The notes below the pieces were generated by a model. It saw only the letters and a list, made by a program, of their open reading frames with translations. It was not told the DNA's origin and ran no database searches. From Alistipes sp. (lineage in GTDB: Bacteria; Bacteroidota; Bacteroidia; Bacteroidales; Rikenellaceae), in contig JAGCLX010000044.1 of the NCBI GenBank assembly GCA_017646785.1, positions 1 to 34,332 on the forward strand: 34,332 bases of DNA, written 5' to 3'. Position 1 is the stretch's first letter. Every line of letters begins with the position of its first letter. The translations under genes were made by a program, and so were the position numbers. Below are positions 26,255 to 33,393 of this stretch, piece by piece.

Positions 26255-26410
26255 CCTTTACTTAGAAGTTGTATAACAAGAGCTAATTTTAGGCTTGCGA
26301 AGCCTGAGAAACCGAAGTTTACTAGAGCGTAAATGAGGATTTCGAAGGCAAGCGTAACGACAAAGTAGCCTTGTTAGACAGCTTTCTCCTTTACTTAGAA
26401 GTTGTATAAC
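26253..26410. repeat. 25-bp direct repeats flanking a 108-bp MITE-like segment
   Basis: A 25-bp sequence starting CTCCTTTACTTAGAAG occurs exactly at 26253-26277 and 26386-26410. The second copy ends on the first base of the glgB stop triplet. Between them, TGTATAACAAGAGCTA (26270-26285) and TAGCCTTGTTAGACA (26366-26380) are imperfect inverted ends, and a small hairpin AGGCTT/AAGCCT lies at 26291-26305. No ORF is present. This and the hairpin before it account for most of the 305-base gap between tetR and glgB. Confidence 0.6.
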
Positions 26411-28443
26411 TACTCCTCCCACTTGAGGACTACGCCCGTGCGAGAGGTATTATATATATTAATGGTATGGTACACCGCGCCATCCTCTGCCTCGTGTGTC
26501 GTTGTGAAGTGCTCACTGGTAACATCAGCACGGTCGTGGCCACCAAAGCGCTTCTCGTCTGACGAGAAGATTACAGTATACTTACCTGGCCATGGCACAT
26601 TGAGCGTGTAATCGGGAATAGAGGCTGTTGGGTGCCAGTTGAGCACGAAGAGCAAGCCGCTATGAGAGTATACCATAGTCTTGTTCTGCTCATCCATCTG
26701 GTGGTTATAGGGATAGCCATCACCCAAGACGCCGTACTTCTTAACCACGTCAATCATCGCCTTGTCGAACTCAGCAAGGAACGAGTAGCGCAAGAAACCA
26801 TTCTCGGCCAACGACCACTGACGGCGCGCATGCTTATACGACCAGTTGTTACCCTCACGTGGGAAGTCTATCCACTCGGGATGGCCAAACTCGTTACCCA
26901 TGAAGTTGAGGTATGCCTCACCACCTGTGGTGATGGTAAAGAGGCGAATGAGCTTATGGAGCGCCATACCACGGTCGATGATAAGGTTCTCCGAAGCCCT
27001 ATCCATCGAGAAGTACATCTCCTTGTCCATCAGACGGAAAGCGAGGGTCTTATCGCCCACCAACGCCTGGTCGTGCGACTCAGCATACGCCACGGTGCGC
27101 ACCGAAGGCAAGCGGTTTGTCATCTCCGACCACATCTGCCAGATGTTCCAGTCGTCGTCACTCTGCTCCTTGAGTATCTTAATCCAATAGTCGGGCAGCG
27201 CCATACCAAGGCGGTAGTCGAAGCCCATACCTCCATCCTCGGGCTTCACGCACGAGCCAGGCATACCACTAACATCCTCGGCTATGGTGATAGCATCGGG
27301 GCGCATGTCGTGGATAAGCTTATTGGCAAGGGTTAGGTATACGATAGCGTCGCGATTTACGCCCTCATCGAAGAAGCGCTCGCGGCAGTCGAACTCAACA
27401 TAACCGTGGTGGTGATATAGCATAGATGTCACACCATCGAAGCGGTAGCCATCGAAGTGGAAATCCTCAATCCAGTACTTAACATTCGAGAGTAGGAAGT
27501 GCTCAACCTCACGCTTTCCGTAGTCGAAGATCATAGAGTCCCAATACTGCTGATAGCCCGCATCACCCTCCTTCGAGTAGTGATGCTTCGAACCATCGAG
27601 CTCGTTGAGGCCCTCGTCAAAGTTCTTAACATAGTGGGCGTGTACCAAGTCCATAATGACTGCTATACCCAACTCATGTGCACGGTCTACCAGCGAGCGG
27701 AGCTCATCGGGCGTACCGAAGCGTGATGAAGGGGCAAAGAAGCTCGACACATGGTAGCCAAACGAGCCATAGTACGGGTGCTCGGCAATGGCCATCAGCT
27801 GCACAGCGTTATATCCCGCCTCCTTGATGCGTGGCAGGATTTCGTCGCGGAATTCGGCGTAGGTACCCACACCCTCGCGCTCAGTCGCCATGCCGACATG
27901 AGCCTCGTAGATGAGCAACTCACCCACCTTAGGAGCCTTGAAGTCGTCATGCTTCCAGTCGTAGGGCTGCTCAACAACAAACTGTGCGGTATAGTTCTTG
28001 GTGTTCTCATTCTGCACTACGCGCTTTGCGTATGCTGGAATGCGGTCACGCCATCCGTTATTACCATGAATATGAAGTTTGTACAGCGAACCATCAGTCA
28101 GACGCGCACTATACATAGCATCAGGCAGGAAGATACTCCACACACCCTCGCGATTGCGCTGCAGGCGCAACTCTGTGCGCTGCCAGTTGTTAAAATCACC
28201 GAAGATGTAGACATCCTTCGCCTCGGGCAACCACTCTCTAAACCACCAACCCTGCATAACGTCATCATGCTGCCATCCAAAATAGCGATGACCATTCGCA
28301 TAGTCGACAATCGAGCCAGCAGACTTTTCTATATCTGCTAAACGATTGATATACATATCATAACGACGCTGAATTTCCCCCTCGACGGGCAACAACCACT
28401 CGTCCGCAGCAACTATTGGGAGCGTAGAATTTTGCTGTTTCAT
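26410..28443 (-). CDS. glgB: 1,4-alpha-glucan branching enzyme, eukaryote-like GH13_8 type
   Basis: This 677-residue enzyme makes alpha-1,6 branches in glycogen. It has a CBM48 domain (about 60-160, WLPEAKDVYIFGDFNNW) and then the GH13 barrel. Region I is DLVHAHYVKN (265-274); region II is GYRFDGVTSMLYHHHG with nucleophile Asp336; region III is TIAEDVSGMP with Glu389; region IV is YAESHDQALVGDKTLAF with Asp458. NFMGNEFGHPEWIDFPREGN follows further on. These strings are the signature of eukaryotic GBE1-type enzymes rather than the E. coli GlgB type, which is known for Bacteroides relatives. There is no signal peptide, so it is cytoplasmic. It is divergent to the POT transporter with inverted -7 boxes. 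Confidence 0.95.
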   Translation of the reverse strand: MKQQNSTLPIVAADEWLLPVEGEIQRRYDMYINRLADIEKSAGSIVDYANGHRYFGWQHDDVMQGWWFREWLPEAKDVYIFGDFNNWQRTELRLQRNREGVWSIFLPDAMYSARLTDGSLYKLHIHGNNGWRDRIPAYAKRVVQNENTKNYTAQFVVEQPYDWKHDDFKAPKVGELLIYEAHVGMATEREGVGTYAEFRDEILPRIKEAGYNAVQLMAIAEHPYYGSFGYHVSSFFAPSSRFGTPDELRSLVDRAHELGIAVIMDLVHAHYVKNFDEGLNELDGSKHHYSKEGDAGYQQYWDSMIFDYGKREVEHFLLSNVKYWIEDFHFDGYRFDGVTSMLYHHHGYVEFDCRERFFDEGVNRDAIVYLTLANKLIHDMRPDAITIAEDVSGMPGSCVKPEDGGMGFDYRLGMALPDYWIKILKEQSDDDWNIWQMWSEMTNRLPSVRTVAYAESHDQALVGDKTLAFRLMDKEMYFSMDRASENLIIDRGMALHKLIRLFTITTGGEAYLNFMGNEFGHPEWIDFPREGNNWSYKHARRQWSLAENGFLRYSFLAEFDKAMIDVVKKYGVLGDGYPYNHQMDEQNKTMVYSHSGLLFVLNWHPTASIPDYTLNVPWPGKYTVIFSSDEKRFGGHDRADVTSEHFTTTHEAEDGAVYHTINIYNTSRTGVVLKWEE

Positions 28444-28465
28444 ACTTTTTTAGGGTTATTTTTAG

Positions 28466-28494
28466 CAAAGATATAAAAAATCTTCGTATCTTTG
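28466..28494. promoter_or_regulatory. Divergent inverted -7 boxes of glgB (minus) and the POT transporter (plus)
   Basis: TATCTTTG is on the minus strand at 28466-28473 and on the plus strand at 28487-28494, giving an inverted repeat GCAAAGATA/TATCTTTGC with 13 bases between the boxes. The two promoters must overlap. No clear TTG is seen at the expected -33 distance for either. Confidence 0.6.
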
Positions 28495-28560
28495 CCCATT
28501 ATTATGTGTTAATTGAATAACAAATAACAATTTATATTTATTAACTAAAAACTTTTTTCT

Positions 28561-30489
28561 ATGTTCAAAGGACATCCTAAAGGTCTTTACGCCTTAGCCC
28601 TTGCAAACACAGGTGAGCGCTTTGGTTACTACACAATGTTGGCGGTTTTCGCACTCTTCCTTCGCGAGAACTTCGGTCTTGCCAGCGGTACAGCGGGTGC
28701 CATCTACTCTACATTCCTCGGCTTGGTATACTTCATGCCATTGATCGGTGGTATGATGGCCGATAAGTTCGGTTTCGGCCGCATGGTAACAACCGGTATC
28801 ATGGTTATGTTCGGTGGTTACTTGTTGCTCTCTGCTCCCCTTGGTGGCGAGACTGTAGCTATGATCGCTATGATGGCTGCTCTTGTACTTATCAGCGTAG
28901 GTACTGGTTTGTTCAAGGGTAACTTGCAGGTTATGGTTGGTAACCTCTACGACGATCCTAAGTATGCTGACAAGCGTGACTCAGGTTTCTCACTCTTCTA
29001 CATGGCTATCAACGTAGGTTCATTGTTCGCTCCTACTACAGCTGTAGGTATCAAGCACTGGGCTGAGACATCTCTCGGTTACAGCTCAAACGACGCTTAC
29101 CACTTCTCATTCATGGTGGCTTGCGCAGCTTTGATCCTCTCAATCCTTATCTACTACGTATTCCGTCCTACATTCCGTCACGTTGAGGGCGGCAAGAAGA
29201 AGGGCGAGGCAGCTCAGGTTGTTGACAACCTCACTCCTGCAGAGACTAAGCAGCGCATCATCGCTCTCTGCCTTGTATTTGCTGTCGTTATCTTCTTCTG
29301 GATGGCATTCCACCAGAACGGTTTGACACTCACATACTTCGCTGACGAGTTCACAGCTACTACTGCATTCGGCTTCGACACTATGTTGTTCGACGTATGG
29401 AACCTTGCTCTTATCATCGTTGCTGTTTACGCTACATTCTCTATCTTCCAGAGCGAGAGCGCAAAGGGCAAGATTATCTCTGGTGTTTTGGGCACAGGCG
29501 TTTTGGCATTCCTCGTTTACCGCGCTATGGGTATCCAGCCCGACGCAGTTAAGGAGGTTGCAGCACCTATCTTCCAGCAGTTTAACCCCTTCTATGTTGT
29601 AGCATTGACTCCCGTATCAATGGCTATCTTTGGTTCATTGGCACGTAAGGGCAAGGAGCCTTCAGCACCCCGTAAGATCGCATTCGGTATGTTGGTTGCT
29701 GCTATCGGCTTCGCTATCATGGCATTCGGCTCACAGGGTTTGAACACTCCTAACGAGCAGCAGCGCGCTATCGCCTTCAACAAGGCTGAGGCTTTCGCAG
29801 CAAAGTGCTACACTGTAGCTCCAAGCGTTGACGCATTGAAGGAGGCAGACGGCAAGGCTAACGCTGATGTTAAGGCAGCTCAGGACTTCATGGGTAAGCT
29901 CAACGATAAGACTCGTCCTGTATTTACTGACGTATACAACGCACAGTGCGTAATCCTCGTTGCTGAGGCTGAGGCTGCTGTAGAGGCTGAGGCTGCTGCA
30001 GAGGCAGAGGCTACCGAGGAGGTTGCTGTTGTTGAGACAGTAGAGGCTACCGAGGTTGTTGCAGAGGAGACTGCAACTGCAGAGGTTGTAGAGGTTGTAG
30101 AGGAGGCAGAGGTTCCCGTAGCAGAGGTTGACGTTGTTGCAGAGGCAGAGGCTACTTTGGCTGCTATCAAGTCAGAGACAAAGGAGGAGACTCGCACATC
30201 AGCATACTGGTTGATCTTCACTTACTTGATCCTCACATTTGCTGAGTTGCTCCTTTCACCTATGGGTATCTCATTCGTATCTAAGGTAGCTCCTCCCAAG
30301 CTCAAGGGTCTTATGATGGGTGGTTGGTTCGTGGCTACTGCTATCGGTAACATGCTCGTTGCTGTTGGTGGTTTCCTCTGGGCTGGTATTCCATTGTGGT
30401 CTGTATGGACAGTATTCATCGTACTTTGCTTGCTTTCAGCACTCTTCATGTTCGTCATGATGAAGCGTTTGGAGAGCGTTACGAAGTAA
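28561..30489 (+). CDS. POT/PTR2-family proton-coupled peptide transporter with a large acidic loop
   Basis: This 642-residue membrane protein has an MFS-type helix pattern. The family signature near the start reads ANTGERFGYYTM: Glu19 and Arg20 of the ExxER motif are present, but the first Glu is replaced by Asn16. The second signature is GTGLFKGNLQVMVGNLYDDPKYADKRDSGFS-like (114-144), followed by YMAINVGS. Between two late helices is a loop of about 158 residues (391-548), whose central part (468-533) is almost only Ala, Glu and Val. Ordinary POT proteins are about 450-500 residues, so this insert explains the extra length. It should import di- and tripeptides. It is a single-gene unit with its own terminator. 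Confidence 0.88.
   Translation: MFKGHPKGLYALALANTGERFGYYTMLAVFALFLRENFGLASGTAGAIYSTFLGLVYFMPLIGGMMADKFGFGRMVTTGIMVMFGGYLLLSAPLGGETVAMIAMMAALVLISVGTGLFKGNLQVMVGNLYDDPKYADKRDSGFSLFYMAINVGSLFAPTTAVGIKHWAETSLGYSSNDAYHFSFMVACAALILSILIYYVFRPTFRHVEGGKKKGEAAQVVDNLTPAETKQRIIALCLVFAVVIFFWMAFHQNGLTLTYFADEFTATTAFGFDTMLFDVWNLALIIVAVYATFSIFQSESAKGKIISGVLGTGVLAFLVYRAMGIQPDAVKEVAAPIFQQFNPFYVVALTPVSMAIFGSLARKGKEPSAPRKIAFGMLVAAIGFAIMAFGSQGLNTPNEQQRAIAFNKAEAFAAKCYTVAPSVDALKEADGKANADVKAAQDFMGKLNDKTRPVFTDVYNAQCVILVAEAEAAVEAEAAAEAEATEEVAVVETVEATEVVAEETATAEVVEVVEEAEVPVAEVDVVAEAEATLAAIKSETKEETRTSAYWLIFTYLILTFAELLLSPMGISFVSKVAPPKLKGLMMGGWFVATAIGNMLVAVGGFLWAGIPLWSVWTVFIVLCLLSALFMFVMMKRLESVTK
29962..30159 (+). repeat. 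Low-complexity GAGGCTG/GAGGTTG-rich segment inside the POT gene
   Basis: The DNA encoding the Ala/Glu/Val tract is built of slipped repeats, such as GAGGCTGAGGCTGCTG occurring twice near 29964-29998, suggesting growth by replication slippage. The frame is kept throughout. Confidence 0.7.
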
Positions 30490-30508
30490 TACTCCGATCA
30501 TATACACT

Positions 30509-30540
30509 AAAGGCTGTCGCAAAACGACAGCCTTTTTTTT
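30509..30540 (+). terminator. Terminator of the POT transporter gene
   Basis: AAAGGCTGTCG (30509-30519) and CGACAGCCTTT (30525-30535) form an 11-bp stem with a CAAAA loop followed by T residues, 20 bases after the stop codon. Confidence 0.95.
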
Positions 30541-30550
30541 ATTTGTCGAT

Positions 30551-30582
30551 TTGCTTGATTTGAATATATTTTCATATATTTG
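30551..30582 (+). promoter_or_regulatory. Promoter of the 804-aa lipoprotein gene
   Basis: TTG at 30551-30553 and TATATTTG at 30575-30582 with a 21-base spacer match the Bacteroidetes consensus, 23 bases before the ATG at 30606. Confidence 0.6.
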
Positions 30583-30605
30583 CATGACACATTAACCAAA
30601 AAACT

Positions 30606-33020
30606 ATGAGACACATTATTAAATTCATGTCTGTACTTGTGGCATTCGTTGCACTTGCTGCGTGCCAGAAGGAGCCAGACACTGTAGTTCCAGCATCAAT
30701 CGAGGTGGAGACTACCGAGCTCAACTTTGATGATCGAGGCGAGACACAGAGCCTGAGCTACACAATTAAGAACGCCATAGATGGCGAGCAACTCACCGCA
30801 ACAACCGTAGCCGAGTGGGTCACTATCACCGTAGAGGCAGACAAACTCAACATCACCGCAAGTGGCAACTACGATGATGCAGCGCGTACTGCAGAGGTAA
30901 CTCTTAGCTACAAGAGCGCTACGGATGTTACAATCACCCTTACCCAGGGTCGAATCACCGCTGAGAGCCCTATCGAGGTGGAACTTATCGACTACGACGC
31001 CACAACAATCACCATCTCTGTAATCACTGCCGACCCCACAACAACATGGGTACCTATGGTTACATACAAGGAGACGTGGGACTACTACGAGGGTAACGAG
31101 AATGATATCTTCCAGGGCGACCTCGAATACTTCCAGTACCTTGCCAGCATCAACGACCTCACTCTTGCTGAGTTCCTCGCTGGCATCATGGGTACAGGAT
31201 CTGAGGAGGCTATACGCATCACTCAGCTCACACCCGACACCGAGTTTGTAGTATATGTATATGGTATCAGCCTCGAGGGCGAGCGCACAACAGACATCAT
31301 CGCTACACATGTCAAGACTGAGCCTCCACACGAGGGCGACATCACCTTTGAGTTTAGCGTTAAGGAGGAGGATTTCGTGCTTGAGTATACTGTTACACCA
31401 TCGCACACCGGCGTTGACTACTACTGCGGTATCATGGCTGAGGAGGAACTCAACTACTGGAAGCAGACACTTGGCACCGACAGCCTAAAGACAATCCTCC
31501 AGAAGGGAAGCATCGACTCTACAATCGCATTGCTCCAGCAGTGGGAATACATCACCGACCGCACAGAGTTCTTCTCAATCTACAACCTCTCAGACATTCT
31601 TGAGGATGGATGGTTCGAGTGTAAGGCAGACACCAAGTACTACATCATGGCGGCAAAGTGGAACGACAACTGCGACATCATCGGTGAGGTGGGCTACTAC
31701 GAGCATACGTCAGCACACCTCGAGCCATCAGCAAATGTTCTCACACTCGAGCTCAAGAACCTAACACAGTCATCGGTAGATGTCGTGACCACTACCACTA
31801 CCAATGACCCATACATCGTACTACCCTTGCGTAGTGACGTGGTTAAGGACCTCAACGACGAGGAGCTATTCGAGCTTATCACAAGCGAGTATGACTATGT
31901 AATTAGCAGCTACACCTACGAGGGCAACACCACAAATACCTATGGCAGCATGCGTCCCGATAGCGACTATACTATCGTAGCATTCGGCTATAAGGCAGGT
32001 ACACTCACAACATCGCAGATGTGGCGCAAGGAGTTCCACACCCTCGCATCGGGCAACCCACAGGATTGCACCTTCTTGATGAACATCGTGCCCAGCGTAG
32101 ACAATGCATGGATTGAGATTATACCATCGGATAAGGGTCACGCATACCACTGGATGGTATATCCTGCGGACTATAGCGCCGAGGATGCTATGAATTACAT
32201 CCAAAACGTTATCATCAAGCGCGGCTACGACAACGACTACGCAGTATTCGCATCATGGGAGCTTACTCAGGGTGATGAGACTACAACTGTTTGGGACTTG
32301 GCTCCCGACACCGACTACAAACTCGGCTGCGTAATCATGGACTTCGATAAGTGTGAGTTCCTTAGCGACGTACACTTCAGCGAGACATTCCACACCGATG
32401 CTGTGACATACGCCGACATAGCTATCAGCGTTGAGATAGATAAGTACTTCAATGTCGACGAGCTCGTTGCCGCAGGCTATGAGGGCTTCTCTATGTATGC
32501 TGGCAACGCTATGATTCCCGTTAAGGTAAACATCGAGGGCGACTATACAGAGTTCTACTACGACTTCTATGGCAACGACCTCACCGATACCGAGGACTAT
32601 CCCGATGACATCTTCTACGAGTATTTGTGGGATGGTGCGCCATATGAGACTGCAAGCTTCTTCTTGCCCTTCGATAAGGTTATGACAGTCATTGCTGTAG
32701 CATACGACGACATGAACAACCCCAGTCCTCTCTACCGCGAGGCGGTATGCTTCACCAAGGAGGGCTGCTCAACTGTCGAGGAGTATGAGGCTATGCAGTC
32801 TTCAGCTGCTCGCTCAGCAATCACGCCTAAGAGCATCGTCGTAAACGAGATGAGCGCAACACCCCAACGCGCGAAGGCTGAAGTTCCTGATATCTACTCT
32901 GAGCTTATGAGCGCAGAGATGAAGACAAAGGCCGAGGGTATGCTTAAAAAGAACGCCAAGCATGAACTCGACACCCGCAAGACAACAACAGCCCGACCAA
33001 CACGCTTTGTAGCACGATAG
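30606..33020 (+). CDS. Large lipoprotein with N-terminal BACON-like domain
   Basis: This 804-residue protein has a lipoprotein signal peptide (Cys20 in ALAACQKEPD, with an acidic/Lys stretch that could favour surface export). Residues about 31-115 read as a BACON domain (IEVETTELNFDDRGETQSLS, then AEWVTITVEADKLNITASGN and TDVTITLTQGR). The rest looks like successive beta-sandwich modules with recurring L-x-P-D-T-x-Y/F-x-V/I/L turns, such as QLTPDTEFVVYVYG, SMRPDSDYTIVAFG and DLAPDTDYKLGCVI. The last 60 residues are basic and Ala/Lys/Thr-rich, without a Por-type sorting signal that I recognise. No catalytic motif is visible. A glycan- or mucin-binding role is a guess from BACON. It is a single-gene unit. 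Confidence 0.8.
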   Translation: MRHIIKFMSVLVAFVALAACQKEPDTVVPASIEVETTELNFDDRGETQSLSYTIKNAIDGEQLTATTVAEWVTITVEADKLNITASGNYDDAARTAEVTLSYKSATDVTITLTQGRITAESPIEVELIDYDATTITISVITADPTTTWVPMVTYKETWDYYEGNENDIFQGDLEYFQYLASINDLTLAEFLAGIMGTGSEEAIRITQLTPDTEFVVYVYGISLEGERTTDIIATHVKTEPPHEGDITFEFSVKEEDFVLEYTVTPSHTGVDYYCGIMAEEELNYWKQTLGTDSLKTILQKGSIDSTIALLQQWEYITDRTEFFSIYNLSDILEDGWFECKADTKYYIMAAKWNDNCDIIGEVGYYEHTSAHLEPSANVLTLELKNLTQSSVDVVTTTTTNDPYIVLPLRSDVVKDLNDEELFELITSEYDYVISSYTYEGNTTNTYGSMRPDSDYTIVAFGYKAGTLTTSQMWRKEFHTLASGNPQDCTFLMNIVPSVDNAWIEIIPSDKGHAYHWMVYPADYSAEDAMNYIQNVIIKRGYDNDYAVFASWELTQGDETTTVWDLAPDTDYKLGCVIMDFDKCEFLSDVHFSETFHTDAVTYADIAISVEIDKYFNVDELVAAGYEGFSMYAGNAMIPVKVNIEGDYTEFYYDFYGNDLTDTEDYPDDIFYEYLWDGAPYETASFFLPFDKVMTVIAVAYDDMNNPSPLYREAVCFTKEGCSTVEEYEAMQSSAARSAITPKSIVVNEMSATPQRAKAEVPDIYSELMSAEMKTKAEGMLKKNAKHELDTRKTTTARPTRFVAR

Positions 33021-33034
33021 AGGGCCTACATAGG

Positions 33035-33082
33035 AAAAGAAATATGCTGCTATCCACATGGATAGCAGCATATTTCTTTTTT
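33035..33082 (+). terminator. Strong terminator of the 804-aa lipoprotein gene
   Basis: A perfect 21-bp stem runs from 33035-33055 to 33060-33080 with an ACAT loop. It starts AAAAGAAATATG and ends CATATTTCTTTT followed by TT. It can act on both strands. Confidence 0.95.
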
Positions 33083-33161
33083 GGGAAACCTTGAGACCTT
33101 GAAACCAAGCGAAGTCGCGGACAGTTACTACGTCTGCCTGACTAGAGCCTACAGAAACTTC
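33082..33161. other. Gene-free stretch with nested inverted repeats
   Basis: TTGGGAA (33082-33088) pairs with TTCCCAA near 33155-33161. Inside, AGTCGCGGAC and GTCTGC..GACT form a shorter interrupted hairpin around 33113-33141. There is no ORF worth calling. It might be a decayed further copy of the repeat family that follows, but the similarity is weak. Confidence 0.35.
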
Positions 33162-33177
33162 CCAAGCACCGAGACCG

Positions 33178-33259
33178 AATTTATCGACAGAAGGGGTTAG
33201 ATGTGGCCTATCACAAAAGAGACTACCCAGGGATAGTACTTTGACGTACAGTCCTCCAC
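33178..33259. repeat. Partial tandem copy of the 134-bp repeat (copy C)
   Basis: This segment repeats the left part and centre of the element that follows: AATTTATCGACAGAAG versus AAATTTGTTGTCAGAAG, AGATGTGG and ATCACAAAAGA in both, and an identical 21-base core at 33231-33251 and 33315-33335. The period is 84 bases. It lacks the right end and its central stem is degenerate. Confidence 0.75.
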
Positions 33260-33393
33260 CAAATTTGTTGTCAGAAGTCGTGAGATGTGGTGCATCACAA
33301 AAGAAACCAACCAAGGATAGTACTTTGACGTACAGCCTTGGTTGGTTTACTTTTAGTGGTGTGCCGCAGATTGCGGCTTATCACAACAAATTA
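33260..33393. repeat. 134-bp repeat element, copy B (inverted ends, hairpins)
   Basis: The left end AAATTTGTTGTCAGAAG (33261-33277) and the right end CTTATCACAACAAATTA (33377-33393) are inverted. The central hairpin is AAACCAACCAAGG/CCTTGGTTGGTTT and the third hairpin GCCGCA/TGCGGC. The length and order match copy A at 19261-19394. The right end contains the stop codon of the tryptophanase gene. Confidence 0.75.
33304..33350 (-). terminator. Terminator-like hairpin downstream of tnaA
   Basis: A 13-bp stem (AAACCAACCAAGG with CCTTGGTTGGTTT) lies inside copy B. On the minus strand it is followed by a CTTTTG tract, so it can end the tryptophanase transcript. Its apical part is GTAC-TTTGAC-GTAC. 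Confidence 0.65.

Noticed and set aside
29880..30221. Antisense Ser/Ala/Thr-rich frame in the POT gene
   Set aside because: Its composition is the mirror of the Ala/Glu/Val repeat of the real gene, not an independent protein.
32814..33314. A 166-codon minus-strand frame with a repeated CDxPHLT peptide
   Set aside because: It overlaps the 3' end of the well-supported lipoprotein gene and its terminator. The repeated peptide is simply the tandem repeat read in frame, with period 84 (a multiple of 3).
33231..33335. Two identical 21-base blocks considered as CRISPR repeats
   Set aside because: Only two units, similarity extends into the would-be spacer, the block is part of a hairpin, and no cas gene is present.
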